64,000 bases of DNA from Rhizomicrobium sp. (GCA_037200385.1 JBBCGL010000001.1:2495418-2559417), one strand, 5' to 3'; positions 18,701 to 27,289 are shown, counted from the first letter of the stretch. Numbers and translations are program-made. The notes: generated from the letters alone by a model not told the origin.

Positions 18701-19208
18701 TCGGGATCATCGACGCGACCAGCGCCTGCTCCGACTGATGCGCGGTGGTGGAGGATTTGGCGTTGTGGTCGTCGCCGACCAGGACCAGCACGCCGCCATG
18801 CGCCGAGGTGCTGGCGAGGTTGCCGTGCTTCAGCGCGTCGCCGGCGCGGTCCACCCCGGGACCCTTGCCGTACCACAGCGCGAAGACGCCATCGTAGTCG
18901 CTGCCGGCCACCAGCTGCACCTGCTGCGTGCCGTGACAGGCGGTGGCTGCCGCCTCCTCGTTGACGCCGGGAACGAAGCGGACGTCGTAACCCGTCAGAG
19001 GCTCGCGCGCTTGCCAGAAGGCGTTGTCGATGCCGCCCAGCGGCGAGCCGCGATAGCCGGAGACGAAGCCGGCGGTCTTCAGCCCGGCGCGCTGGTCGCG
19101 CAGGATCTGCTCGATGGCGATGCGCACCACGGCCTGCGGCCCAGACACGAAGATGCGGCCCTCGGCCAGGGCGAATTTGTCGTCGAGCGATATGGCGGCA
19201 AGAGTCAC
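15720..19208 (-). CDS. Indolepyruvate ferredoxin oxidoreductase, alpha and beta parts fused
   Basis: This 1162-residue enzyme oxidises aryl-pyruvates or related 2-oxoacids with CoA, passing electrons to ferredoxin. The start is GTG at 19208 with GAGGAG 7 bases upstream. The N-terminal pyrimidine-binding part shows SGYRGSPLGGIDNAFW and the thiamine part GIGCHTLATLM and GEGMNWIGMAPF. These are followed by an iron-sulfur segment with CEGCGDCG and further cysteines near SSCNKDYSCLNGFCPS. The gamma domain begins near VTGIGGTGVVTVGAILG. Length agrees with the fused IOR family. It stands 177 bases from hpaE and 65 bases after a SnoaL-like gene. Together with the hpa genes it hints at aromatic amino acid or arylpyruvate breakdown. 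Confidence 0.9.
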   Translation of the reverse strand: MTLAAISLDDKFALAEGRIFVSGPQAVVRIAIEQILRDQRAGLKTAGFVSGYRGSPLGGIDNAFWQAREPLTGYDVRFVPGVNEEAAATACHGTQQVQLVAGSDYDGVFALWYGKGPGVDRAGDALKHGNLASTSAHGGVLVLVGDDHNAKSSTTAHQSEQALVASMIPILYPASVQEYVDFGILGIAMSRYAGLWVGFKCVNDTADATASVHVGPDRIRIETPTDFAMPPGGINARRPDNRFDQERRLVRHGLAAAQAFVRANRIDRTVYDSPRRELGIVTAGKASLDTLQALRTLGIDKERAAALGIRVYKLGMTWPVEPEGLREFARGHREILVVEDKRAFIEPQVRDLLFDLSEAERPRVHGKFDDRREPLLQQDGELNPILIEQALVKRITALGIVDPALESRMAAANAGGRLAPAEAATAVVRVPFYCSGCPHNTSTRTLADGVTLGGIGCHTLATLMPDRPTQSSMQMGGEGMNWIGMAPFAKTQHVFQNLGDGTYFHSGLLAIRAAVAAEVNITYKLLFNDAVALTGGQPIDGPLAVPQLTFQLWSEGVKTIVVVTDDPDKYPADAQFAPGVTIRHRDDMDAVQRELRDIAGTTVLIYDQVCAAEKRRRRKRNTFPDPPKRVFINELVCEGCGDCGVKSNCVSIQPKETEFGRKRRIDQSSCNKDYSCLNGFCPSFVTVEGGDVVKPGGGRRKFDIPALPEPHIVALEDAYNILVTGIGGTGVVTVGAILGMAAHIEGKEFSITDMTGLSQKNGAVLSHVRIADRPDAILAAGIGREETDLLLACDLLVAGAVEAFSTIRPAHSAAVLNTNVLSPAAFVRSPNLDIQERRLVDRIVRVAREGAVHDVNATEIATAALGDSIATNLFMVGYASQKGLLPVSVAAMEQAIRLNGVAVEMNRTAFHLGRWTAQDGAAARRAILPAETLPPAPSEATLADLVARRTAFLAAYQNDAYAEAYRHFVADIAAAESRLLPGQDAFARTVARYLFKLMAYKDEYEVARLYTDGSFRQALGTQFKGRYRVSFHLAPPLLARRNPATGEPRKVKLGPWIMPLLHILAGLKGLRGTAFDPFGYTAERKLERRLIADYKALVQQLADALTPARLDLSVEIAALPEQIRGYGPVKAASVAAALAAQETLLSRLDAAVPGGAPLALAS

Positions 19209-19273
19209 GAAACGTCTCCTCGGAACGCCGCGCTGCTTTTCGTCGCGGTCGCAATCGGAAAATCTCTGGCGGG

Positions 19274-19795
19274 CTAGCGTGCCGGACTGCGCGGATCGTG
19301 CGCCCAGCCGGGCCATTGGAACGGCCCCTCGATCTCGCTCCACGGTCCTTCGAACGGCACGCGCAGCCGCGTTTCCAACAGCAGGCGGCGGAATTTCCAC
19401 ACGCCGTCCTGCTCGATCATTTCGCCATTGTAGTGGACGGCGCCCCAGTAGGGCGCGGTGCTGCCGTCGTCGTTGCGCACGCGCGCCGGGCACCAGACCC
19501 ACCAGAACACCTCGGCGCGATCGAGCGTATCGGCAAGCTTGATCAGCGGACCGCCCGGCAGGTGGTAGGACCACACCACCGCGGACTGCGCGATCTCGGC
19601 CAAGCCTTTCAGGATGGCTTCGATGCCCTCGAAACGGCCCATGCCGACCAGCTCGTAGATCGCGTCGGCCGCGAAGACATGGCGCAGCGTGGCGCCGTCG
19701 TTCTTGCGGTCGCCCGCGAGCGCATAGAGCTGGACGCATTCGCGGATCGACTCGCAGGCTTCGAGCCGCCGCAATCTGTTCTCGATCGCCTCCAT
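19274..19795 (-). CDS. SnoaL/NTF2-like protein
   Basis: This 173-residue protein has a SnoaL_4-like fold: helical start (IENRLRRLEACESIRECVQLYALAGDRK split over residues 4-30), then beta-rich segments such as WGAVHYNGE. Such proteins include beta subunits of ring-hydroxylating dioxygenases and small isomerases. Being next to a Rieske alpha-subunit module, it could be an oxygenase small subunit, but it lacks clear features of one. The start at 19795 is 5 bases downstream of the preceding stop. Confidence 0.65.
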   Translation of the reverse strand: MEAIENRLRRLEACESIRECVQLYALAGDRKNDGATLRHVFAADAIYELVGMGRFEGIEAILKGLAEIAQSAVVWSYHLPGGPLIKLADTLDRAEVFWWVWCPARVRNDDGSTAPYWGAVHYNGEMIEQDGVWKFRRLLLETRLRVPFEGPWSEIEGPFQWPGWAHDPRSPAR

Positions 19796-19800
19796 CGCCG

Positions 19801-20139
19801 TCAGTCGGGGTCGGCGCAATGCGCGCCGAGCATGCGGTCTTCCTGGAAGGCGAACGGCACCTGCGGATTGCCGTGGTAGAATTCGACATGCGGCGCGATC
19901 TCGACCAGCGACAGCGCCATGTGGAACAGCGTGCGATCGACGCCCTCGACCTTGCCGACCGGATATTGGTCGGCCCGCTTCAGGATCGTCGGCACCAGCG
20001 GCAGGATCGCATCGTAGAACGCCTGGAGCTCGGCGGGCTTGGAGCCGCGGCGCTGCGCGCCGCGCTCATACTCGGTCGCCAGCGCCCAGCGGCCGGCGAA
20101 CGGCTCGAGCACGGAAAATTCCTCGGGGAAACTGGTCAT
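19801..20139 (-). CDS. Small conserved protein paired with Rieske oxygenase, copy 1
   Basis: I do not recognise this 112-residue family. It is mostly helical and charged, with no signal peptide or membrane segment. Conserved blocks shared with the second copy at 31886-32245 are EF-x-x-L-x-PF-AG-x-W, TEYER, LKAFYDAIL-like, FHMALSL/LHMALSL, EIAPHVEFY and VPFAF. Both copies directly follow a Rieske oxygenase alpha gene (here 20 bases), so a partner or assembly role for the oxygenase is likely. Function not established. Confidence 0.75.
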   Translation of the reverse strand: MTSFPEEFSVLEPFAGRWALATEYERGAQRRGSKPAELQAFYDAILPLVPTILKRADQYPVGKVEGVDRTLFHMALSLVEIAPHVEFYHGNPQVPFAFQEDRMLGAHCADPD

Positions 20140-20159
20140 GCGTCCTATATCCCCTCGCT

Positions 20160-21368
20160 TCACGCGCCCTTGACGCGCCGGTCGATCGCCTCGAAGGCGT
20201 GGCGCAGCAGGATCTCCTCGTCCATGAAGTGCATCTCCTTCAGGACGCCGGACGACAGGGCTTCCTGCGTGTCCTCCATCGTCGCGGTGTCTTCGTACCA
20301 GGCGTTGCGCTGCAAGGTGATCGCATAGCGCTGGGCCCAGAGCTCCGAATTGCTCTTCGGCGCCTGGAGATAGTATTTGCCTTCCCACAGGCAGCTGTTC
20401 TGCGATGTCGGCCAGAACTGGTGGGTGAACCACAAGCCGCCGCCGACCATGATCAGCAGGTTCGGGAACACGATCGTCTCCTCGAAGCCCCAATTGTTGC
20501 TGCGGTTCGGATTGATGCCCCTGGGCAGCGCGAAGCGGTCGTCCGTCTTGGTGGCGATCGAGGCGCTGAAGATGTCGTTGGCGGCGTTGCCGACTGGCGT
20601 CGGCGGGTTCATCTCGCTGGCATAGGCGGAGAGGCTGCGATGCTCCCCGAACACCATCAGGTCGTCGCTCCACATATTGGTGAGGCCGGGCAGCGAGCCG
20701 GCGTGGATCGTCGGTACGTGATAGCCCTCGCAAAAGGCGTCCATGCCCGTCTTCCAGTTGCACTTGATGTGCGCCGAATAGGTGTGCACGTCGGTCATCG
20801 ACCCGAACGGATAGCCGGCATAGTGCTCCACCAGCCCGCCCAGGAATTCGTGCAGCGTGCGCGTGGGCGTCTCGGCCAAGTTGATCCAGATGAAGCCTTC
20901 CCAGACGTCGGCGTGGATCGGCACCAGGCCGATGTCCGACTTCTTGAAGCATTCCGGAAAGCGATCCTCCTGCGGGACGTTCACCAGCTCGCCTTTGGCG
21001 TTGTAGACCCAGCCATGGAATCGGCAGGTCACCACCGCGGCGCGATTCGAGCCGAAGGTTTCTTCTCCGCCCGTTTCGGTGATCACCTTGTTGCCGCGAT
21101 GGCGGCAGACATTGTGGAAGGCACGGACGACGTCATCCTTGCCGCGAATGACGATGGCCGAGGTCCGCGCGAAGTCGAGGCGCTTGACCTTGTAGTCGCC
21201 TGGCTTGGGGATCTCTTCCACGCGGCCGACACAGAGCCAGTCCTGCTTGTAGATCTTCTCGATCTCTTTCTCGTAATAGTCCTGCGAGACATAGGGCTCG
21301 ACCGAGACGGGCCCGGTGCCGAGCTCCGGCAGCCTGTCGTGATGGGGCAGTCTGGGCATCGTGGTCAT
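20160..21368 (-). CDS. Rieske non-heme iron oxygenase, alpha subunit, copy 1
   Basis: The 402-residue alpha subunit has the Rieske 2Fe-2S ligands Cys88-x-His90 and Cys115-x2-His118. Mononuclear-iron ligands are His217 and His222 in EGYHVPTIH, and probably Asp366. The bridging acid three residues before His217 is Glu214, where most ring hydroxylases have Asp. A glutamate there is known from the carnitine monooxygenase CntA, so N-demethylation is as open as ring hydroxylation. It aligns with the copy at 32242-33450 end to end without gaps. No ferredoxin or reductase lies in this module. GGAGAG precedes the start. The gene is downstream of an AraC regulator. Confidence 0.9.
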   Translation of the reverse strand: MTTMPRLPHHDRLPELGTGPVSVEPYVSQDYYEKEIEKIYKQDWLCVGRVEEIPKPGDYKVKRLDFARTSAIVIRGKDDVVRAFHNVCRHRGNKVITETGGEETFGSNRAAVVTCRFHGWVYNAKGELVNVPQEDRFPECFKKSDIGLVPIHADVWEGFIWINLAETPTRTLHEFLGGLVEHYAGYPFGSMTDVHTYSAHIKCNWKTGMDAFCEGYHVPTIHAGSLPGLTNMWSDDLMVFGEHRSLSAYASEMNPPTPVGNAANDIFSASIATKTDDRFALPRGINPNRSNNWGFEETIVFPNLLIMVGGGLWFTHQFWPTSQNSCLWEGKYYLQAPKSNSELWAQRYAITLQRNAWYEDTATMEDTQEALSSGVLKEMHFMDEEILLRHAFEAIDRRVKGA

Positions 21369-21472
21369 CGACAAACTCTCCGTGCGATGGCGCGGCTGGG
21401 CGCCGCGGCGCCGGCGGGTCGCGGTCGTCGCGTGGTCGTGTCCCGGCCGGCCCGGCAACAATGGCGGCAGGC

Positions 21473-21498
21473 GCGCTCCCGGGCTAGTGGGGGAGCGC
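21473..21498. terminator. Hairpin between AraC gene and Rieske oxygenase gene
   Basis: GCGCTCCC and GGGAGCGC form an 8-base stem around a 10-base loop. It follows the AraC-family gene by about 45 bases and has no T-run, so it may be a weak terminator or only a structured leader. Confidence 0.35.
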
Positions 21499-21543
21499 AG
21501 CGATTGACTTGACCGCGCAACGATCCCCGGCAGCCCGCGCGCC

Positions 21544-22536
21544 CTAATGGCCGAGCAGCGTGGCCGATGGCGTCTCCCCGAAACGGGCTTTGTAGATACG
21601 GGAAAACTGGCTGAAATTGGTGAAGCCGGCATTGATCGCGGCCTTGCTGACCGTTGTTCCCGCCTCCTGGCCCTGCTCCAGTTCCTTGCGTGCCAGGGCG
21701 AGGCGCGATTCGCGCACATAGGCCATCGGCGACTTCCCGCGCCAGCGCTTGAAGCCATAGAACAGTGTCCGCGGGCTGACCTTGGCGGCGGCGGCGATGC
21801 TTTCGATCGACAGATCGCTGCGGGCGTGCAGGCGGATATGCTCCTCGGCGCGCTTCACATAATAAGGCGCGACGCTGGGACTCTTGCGCGCCAGCACCTC
21901 GGATTCGCTGTGGTGAAACCCGGCCAGCACCATGGCGATCAGCGTATCCTCGATGCTCTTGGCGACGCGGCGATTCGCCATCAAGGCCGAGCCGGCACCG
22001 TCGACGCAGCCATTGGCGATCTGGTGCAGCCAGGCGCAGATGCCGGGATCCGGCGTCACCGGGTCGAAGACAAGGTGCTTGGAGAGCCCCACGCCGAGTT
22101 CGGCAGCCAAGGCGTTTTCGACGACCCTGCGTTCGATGCGCAGCAGGTATTGCAGCATGCGGCTCTGCCACAATTCCGTGGCGGGCTGCTCCGGATCGAC
22201 GACGAAAATATCGCCCGGCTTGGCGACCAACCTGCCGTGGCGCCCTTTGACCTCGCACGCGCCTTCCAAAACAAAATTGAATTGGAAATACGGCACCGGC
22301 GCGGACTTCGTCACGGTGAAATCGCTGGCGCAGCTTATGTCGATGCGGTTGAGCGAAATCCGCCCCAGGGCCCATTCGTGGTGTTCGAAATCCCCGAAAC
22401 TGGGCGGGCGCGCGATGTCGAAAAAATGGGTGCCGCCCTCGACTGCGCGAAAATAATCCCGGCACTCCCGCACATTGTTCGTGTGTATGCGCATCGATCC
22501 GCGATCGGTTTGCGCGCTTGCCATACTCAACGCCAT
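21544..22536 (-). CDS. AraC-family regulator, copy 1
   Basis: A 330-residue activator-type regulator with an AraC-binding-like domain at residues 30-190 and two helix-turn-helix motifs at the C terminus (IESIAAAAKVSPRTLFYGFKR and TVSKAAINAGFTNFSQFSR, each near residues 245-320). The ATG at 22536 has AGGGAAAG upstream and matches the N terminus of its paralogue at 33647-34621. It lies upstream of and co-directional with the first Rieske module, with 175 bases between, and probably controls it. A TTCTT-TAG-AAGAA element lies at 22597-22609 in its own promoter region. Confidence 0.88.
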   Translation of the reverse strand: MALSMASAQTDRGSMRIHTNNVRECRDYFRAVEGGTHFFDIARPPSFGDFEHHEWALGRISLNRIDISCASDFTVTKSAPVPYFQFNFVLEGACEVKGRHGRLVAKPGDIFVVDPEQPATELWQSRMLQYLLRIERRVVENALAAELGVGLSKHLVFDPVTPDPGICAWLHQIANGCVDGAGSALMANRRVAKSIEDTLIAMVLAGFHHSESEVLARKSPSVAPYYVKRAEEHIRLHARSDLSIESIAAAAKVSPRTLFYGFKRWRGKSPMAYVRESRLALARKELEQGQEAGTTVSKAAINAGFTNFSQFSRIYKARFGETPSATLLGH

Positions 22537-22715
22537 CGGCAGCTTTCCCTGAACGCCGCAAAAGCCTATGCCAATCCTCCTCTCTGGAAAACAATATTCT
22601 TTAGAAGAAAGTCGATAACGGCGCACCATGACGATAGCGGGCGCGCCGGTATCCCACCGGTTGCGCAGCCGGGGCGAGCGGCGCCCTGAAGTCCAGACGA
22701 TTCGGGGCGCTGCAA

Positions 22716-24920
22716 TCAGTTGAAGGAATAGCGGACTTGGGCGCCGAAGGTCAGCGGTGGCGCCAGCTGGCCCTCCGCCATTGCGCCATAGCCCGCACCG
22801 GTGATCCAGACCTGCGACTTGATCAGCGCATCGGACAGGTTCTTGCCGTAGATCTCCGCCACCCAGTTGCCGTCGTCGAACGTATAGCGGATGGACGCAT
22901 TGAAGGTGGATACCGCAGGCTGGGAAATCTGGTCGGAGTTGAACTCCGTGTAGTATAGCCGGTCATGCCAATTCCATTCGCCGAGCAGGCTCAGCGAATC
23001 GCCGCCGATCGGCACTGTGTATTCCACCGTCAGGTTCGACGAATATTTCGGCGCGCCGGGAAGCTGGTTGCCGGCCAGATCGACCGGCAGGCCGGTCAAG
23101 GTGTCGTTCTCGACGAATTTGGTGAAATAGGCATCGGTGTAGGCGAAGGTCTCGGTGAGCGACAGGCCCGTCGTCGGCAGCACGGTGGCGGACAGCTCCA
23201 CGCCGTTGATCTTCGAGCTCGCCGCGTTGGTCGTCGTCGGCAGCCCGTTCACGATCTGCGCCACCTGCAGGTTCGAATAGTCGTAGTGGAAGGCGGAAAC
23301 GTCGGCAGCAAGCCAGTCATTGTAGTATTTCACGCCGCCTTCGTAGTCCCAGACCACTTCGGGCTGGAACGCGACCAGCGGCGGCGAGGCGCTGATGTCG
23401 AAGCCGCCGCTCTGAAAGCCCTTGCCGATCGTCACGAAGGTCATGAGGCCGTCCCACCACTGATAATCGACGGTGAATTTCGGCGACAGATCGTGAAAGC
23501 CGGCCGACCGCGCATCGGTGGCGACGGCGCCGAACGCCGGGATGGCCTGGAGCGACGTGGATGAGCGCTCCTCGTAGCTGTAGCGCAGTCCGGCCGTGAA
23601 ATTGAGCTTGTCGGTGAGCTTGACGGTCGCCTGGCCGAACAGGGCATAGGCATCCGTCACCGTCGTGCCGCCGAGGCGGAGATAGCCGAGGAACGGGGCC
23701 GTCGGCGCACCGAAATTGACGCCGTCGTAGAAATAGCCCGGATCGACGTCGTCGTGCATGTAGTAAAGGCCGGTCACCCAGTTGATCCAGCCCAGATCGC
23801 CGATCAGCTGCAGCTCTTCGGTCGTCTGCGCCTCGCCTTCATAAGCTTCGAAATCCTTGCCCGGCACGGCGGTCGGGAACGGTGTCGTGGTCTCGTCGAA
23901 ATCGAGCGTCAGGGCGATGTCTTCCTGGCGATAGGCCGTGATCGACCGCACCGTGAGGACGTCGTTCAGCTTCCAGGTCAGATTGGCGACGATGCCGCCG
24001 ACCTTCTGCTTGTTCTCCGGCAGCGTGTTGATATCGAGCAGTCGCGGATCGACCGACTGTCCGGCGGCATTCAGCGGAACGGTCGAGCCGCCCAGGAAGA
24101 CGCCGGTCATGACGGGAAAGCCCGGCGACTTCCCGAACAGGTGGTCGGCATTGTTGCCGTCGTCTTCCTGGTGATAGTCCGCGATCAGGTTGAGCGTGAG
24201 ATCGTCCGCGAGATTGAACACCAGCGTGCCGCGCGCGGTCTTGGTGTGGGCGTCGTCATAGCGCTTGCCGTCGAAGAGATTGAGCGAATAGCCGTCATGG
24301 TCCTCGCTGCTGAAGGCGAAGCGGCCGAGCACCGTGTCGTCGACCAGGGGGCCGCTGACGACGAATTGCGAGCCGATGTCGTTGTAGTTGCCGTATTTAA
24401 GCTGGGCGTAGCCCTCGAATTGGTCGGTCGGCAGCTTGGTGATGATGTTCACGGCGCCGCCGGTCGCATTGCGCCCATACAGCGTTCCTTGCGGACCGCG
24501 CACGACTTCGATGCGGTCGACGTCCAGAAACGCCTGGTCCGCAGCACGTGCGCTGGACAGATAAACATCGTTGAGATTGACCGCGACCTGGGAGTCGACG
24601 CCGAAGCTCAGGCTGTTCATGCCGATGCCGCGAATGTTGACGCGCGCCTCGCCTGCATAGTTGTTGACGTTCAAGCCCGGCACAAGGCCTTTGAAGTCCT
24701 CGAGATCGTCGTAATGGTGATTGGCGAGCTGGTCGCCGGCAAGGGCGGAGATCGTCAACGGTACTTTCGAGACCGGCTGCGCGGTCTTCTGCGCGGTCAC
24801 GACCACCATCTCGATCGTGTCCGCCGCGCCGGCCGCCGGCATACTGCAGAAAAGCGCGCCGATGGCGGCACCGGCGAGAAGTATACAACGACGTCTTTTG
24901 GCGACGGAATCGGCGGTCAT
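22716..24920 (-). CDS. TonB-dependent outer-membrane receptor
   Basis: The 734-residue receptor has a signal peptide (KRRRCILLAGAAIGALF, cleavage after AGA). The plug domain starts at IEMVVVTAQK and includes VNIRGIG, VRGPQGTLYGRNATGGAVNI. A beta-barrel follows to the terminal FGAQVRYSFN. GAGGGG precedes ATG 24920; an ATG 36 bases upstream is a weaker choice. It moves a large or scarce substrate across the outer membrane using TonB energy. Location among oxygenase and dehydrogenase genes suggests the carbon substrate of this cluster rather than iron. Substrate unknown. Confidence 0.92.
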   Translation of the reverse strand: MTADSVAKRRRCILLAGAAIGALFCSMPAAGAADTIEMVVVTAQKTAQPVSKVPLTISALAGDQLANHHYDDLEDFKGLVPGLNVNNYAGEARVNIRGIGMNSLSFGVDSQVAVNLNDVYLSSARAADQAFLDVDRIEVVRGPQGTLYGRNATGGAVNIITKLPTDQFEGYAQLKYGNYNDIGSQFVVSGPLVDDTVLGRFAFSSEDHDGYSLNLFDGKRYDDAHTKTARGTLVFNLADDLTLNLIADYHQEDDGNNADHLFGKSPGFPVMTGVFLGGSTVPLNAAGQSVDPRLLDINTLPENKQKVGGIVANLTWKLNDVLTVRSITAYRQEDIALTLDFDETTTPFPTAVPGKDFEAYEGEAQTTEELQLIGDLGWINWVTGLYYMHDDVDPGYFYDGVNFGAPTAPFLGYLRLGGTTVTDAYALFGQATVKLTDKLNFTAGLRYSYEERSSTSLQAIPAFGAVATDARSAGFHDLSPKFTVDYQWWDGLMTFVTIGKGFQSGGFDISASPPLVAFQPEVVWDYEGGVKYYNDWLAADVSAFHYDYSNLQVAQIVNGLPTTTNAASSKINGVELSATVLPTTGLSLTETFAYTDAYFTKFVENDTLTGLPVDLAGNQLPGAPKYSSNLTVEYTVPIGGDSLSLLGEWNWHDRLYYTEFNSDQISQPAVSTFNASIRYTFDDGNWVAEIYGKNLSDALIKSQVWITGAGYGAMAEGQLAPPLTFGAQVRYSFN

Positions 24921-25158
24921 CTGCTGTTGCCCCTCAAACTCTGTCGCCATCCCCATGGCGACTCCACGACTCAGCCAACGGCCGCAAGGCGATTGGCCAG
25001 TGTCGATAGTTACCCGCAACGTATCGAATGGCTGTCCCTGCGGTGCACCGACTTGTTGGAGACCGCAAGGATCGCCGATCCTGTCATGCGCGCGCTACTG
25101 TCCATGCCGCCGCATTCCGCAAACCGCGCGATTCATCAGACCGTGTCTACAGCAAGGG

Positions 25159-26724
25159 TCAGGCGCCACCGAGGGCAGACCATTGGTCTACGATATGGCT
25201 TGCCGTCCGCGCCGCCAAAGCGCTTGCGGTGAAGGTCGGATTGACCGCGCCGACCGCCGGAAACAGCCCCGGCCCCGCGATGAAGAGATTGTCGAGATCG
25301 TGCGCGCGCCCATAGGAGTCGGTGACCGATTTGCGCGGGTCGCTGCCCATCACCGTGCCGCCCATCATGTGTTCGGTGCGGATCGGCGCAGACCAGGCTT
25401 CTGAAGCACCGGCGGCCTGAAAGATCGCCTTTCCCTCCGCAGCCGCAGCAGTCATGCACATTCTGGCGTCCGGTCCCAACGTGTGGGTTAGCTTGGCCAG
25501 CGGCACGCCGAAACGGTCCTTTTCCGCGGTGAGCGCGATCCTGTTGTCCGGCGAGGCCAGGTTTTCGACCAGAACGCTGGCCGTCGCCAGATGCTTTGCC
25601 GCCTTCTCCATGAACGCCGCGTAATCCGCGCCGAACAGATCGGCGCGGGCGTTTGCGATACCGCCGAGGTCGGCAAGCTTGAGCGCCGAACCGAGCCGCC
25701 ATGTGTAGCCGCTCACATATCCCTTGCGCGGGTCTTTCGCGTAACTTTCCTGGGACATCAGTTGGCCGCCGGTGCGTCCCAGATAGACGTCCGTTTCGTC
25801 CGCGAACATTCCGTAGAAATTCGTGGCGGCATGGGCCGTGAAACAGCGGCCGACCAGCCCGCTGGAGTTTGCAAGGCCCGCCGGGTGACGATCGCTGGCC
25901 GAATTGAGGAGAATGCGCGGCGTCTGCACGGCAAAGGCCGCCACGATCACGAGCTTGGCCGTGATGGTTCGTTTTGCGCCGTCCTTATCGAAATACTCCA
26001 CCGCATCGGCGCGGCGCCCGGCGGGGTCCGTCAGGATGCGGGAGACGAAGCAATCGTGGCGGATTTCCACGCCCGTGCGACGCATGGTCTGGCCGAAGAT
26101 CGTAATCGGATTTGCCAGCGCGCCGGTGGGGCATCCGGCATCGCACCAGCCGTCCTGGATGCAGGCCGGCCGGCCTTTATAGGCGACCGAGTTGATCGCC
26201 ATCGGCAGCGGGGCGACGCGAAGACCCTGTTTGGCAAAGCCGGCGGCTAGGATTTCGCCTTGGCGAAACACGGGCTGCGGCGGCATGGGATAGGGAGCCC
26301 CCGGCGGCCGCCAGACTTCCTGCCGGGCATCGCCCGAGATGCCGATTTCTTCCTGCACCGCATCGTACCAGGGTCGCAGATCATCATAGGCGAGCGGCCA
26401 GTCCAGGCCCTTGCCGTACAGCGTGGCGAGCTTGAAATCGTTCTCATGCAGGCGGAACCAGCACGCATAGTGATGCAGTGCGGAGCCACCCGTGCCCCAG
26501 CCAGCCTCGAAGGGAAACGTCACCGGATTCTCGCCCGCCATCCGTGCCGGCGGACCGTTCCATTTCAGGCGCCGCGACCAGACGGTCGAACTGTACAACT
26601 GCTCCAGCCTGCGCTGTGGTCCGCCTTCCAGGACCACGACCTTACGGCCGGCCGATCCCAGCCGCGCCGCCAGCAGGCTGCCGGTCGCGCCACTGCCGAC
26701 AATCACCACATCGGCTTCGCTCAT
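25159..26724 (-). CDS. GMC oxidoreductase, FAD-glucose-dehydrogenase-like catalytic subunit
   Basis: This 521-residue flavoprotein has VIVGSGATGSLLAARL at the N terminus for FAD. The active-site His is in EHMMGGTVMG, and VNPTFT at the C terminus carries the second catalytic position. Cys188-x5-Cys194-x3-Cys198 (in CIQDGWCDAGC) has exactly the spacing of the 3Fe-4S ligands in the bacterial FAD-dependent glucose dehydrogenase alpha subunit. The small Tat subunit is encoded 4 bases upstream. No cytochrome c subunit is present nearby, so the electron acceptor is not apparent. Substrate: an alcohol or sugar, undefined. Confidence 0.87.
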   Translation of the reverse strand: MSEADVVIVGSGATGSLLAARLGSAGRKVVVLEGGPQRRLEQLYSSTVWSRRLKWNGPPARMAGENPVTFPFEAGWGTGGSALHHYACWFRLHENDFKLATLYGKGLDWPLAYDDLRPWYDAVQEEIGISGDARQEVWRPPGAPYPMPPQPVFRQGEILAAGFAKQGLRVAPLPMAINSVAYKGRPACIQDGWCDAGCPTGALANPITIFGQTMRRTGVEIRHDCFVSRILTDPAGRRADAVEYFDKDGAKRTITAKLVIVAAFAVQTPRILLNSASDRHPAGLANSSGLVGRCFTAHAATNFYGMFADETDVYLGRTGGQLMSQESYAKDPRKGYVSGYTWRLGSALKLADLGGIANARADLFGADYAAFMEKAAKHLATASVLVENLASPDNRIALTAEKDRFGVPLAKLTHTLGPDARMCMTAAAAEGKAIFQAAGASEAWSAPIRTEHMMGGTVMGSDPRKSVTDSYGRAHDLDNLFIAGPGLFPAVGAVNPTFTASALAARTASHIVDQWSALGGA

Positions 26725-26728
26725 GGCG

Positions 26729-27247
26729 CTACCAGCGGCCGGGCGGCGCGATATGCGCCATGTAGGGCACGTCGAGACGCGTGTAAGCATCTTCGCCGCC
26801 ATACACGACATCGGCCGCATCGTTGCGGATGACGAAATAGGCCAATGCCGGTGGCGGTCCCTGCCAGCCTTTCAAATCCGGCGACAGCATCCGGCCGATC
26901 AGCGCGGCGTCGATGACGCCGTGAGACAGATCGGCGATCGCGGCCAACGTGGCCTTGTAGAAATCCGCCGGCGGCATGGGGAAGCTCACGAAGCGGTAGC
27001 AGAGCATCGGATCGGCATCGGCGAGCATGGCGGCGACGAAATCGACGATCCCGGCGGCGGCGGCGCCCGGCACCAGCGCTTCGCCGATCGCTGCCAGCGT
27101 TTGCCGTTCGCTCTGCGTGAAGATCGCCGGCGCGGCGTTCGAAGCCTGTTCGCGGCAACCCGGCAAGAGAACCGCAACGGTGCCGCATGCGATCGCCTGG
27201 CGGATGGCGGCGCGCCGGGAAAGGCCGCTATGCGGCGCGTTGCTCAC
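26729..27247 (-). CDS. Gluconate 2-dehydrogenase subunit 3-like protein, Tat-exported partner of GMC enzyme
   Basis: This 172-residue protein starts with a twin-arginine leader (SRRAAIRQAIACGTVAVLLPGC). A lipobox-like LPGC at the end of the leader suggests a lipid anchor. The rest matches the subunit 3/gamma family (FTQSERQTLAAIGEALVPG near residue 43). In the glucose and gluconate dehydrogenases this subunit carries the signal-less flavoprotein through the Tat system to the periplasm. The next gene downstream is that flavoprotein. Confidence 0.86.
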   Translation of the reverse strand: MSNAPHSGLSRRAAIRQAIACGTVAVLLPGCREQASNAAPAIFTQSERQTLAAIGEALVPGAAAAGIVDFVAAMLADADPMLCYRFVSFPMPPADFYKATLAAIADLSHGVIDAALIGRMLSPDLKGWQGPPPALAYFVIRNDAADVVYGGEDAYTRLDVPYMAHIAPPGRW

Positions 27248-27289
27248 ATGCCGCTCCCTGCAGGCGGATCGATCCCGCGCCGGTGACCG

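Noticed and set aside
14391-19277. A 1628-codon open frame on the plus strand
   Set aside because: It lies opposite the aldehyde dehydrogenase and oxidoreductase genes in high-GC DNA. Its product is Arg/Asp/Ala-rich with no motif and no ribosome-binding site, so it is a mirror of the real genes.
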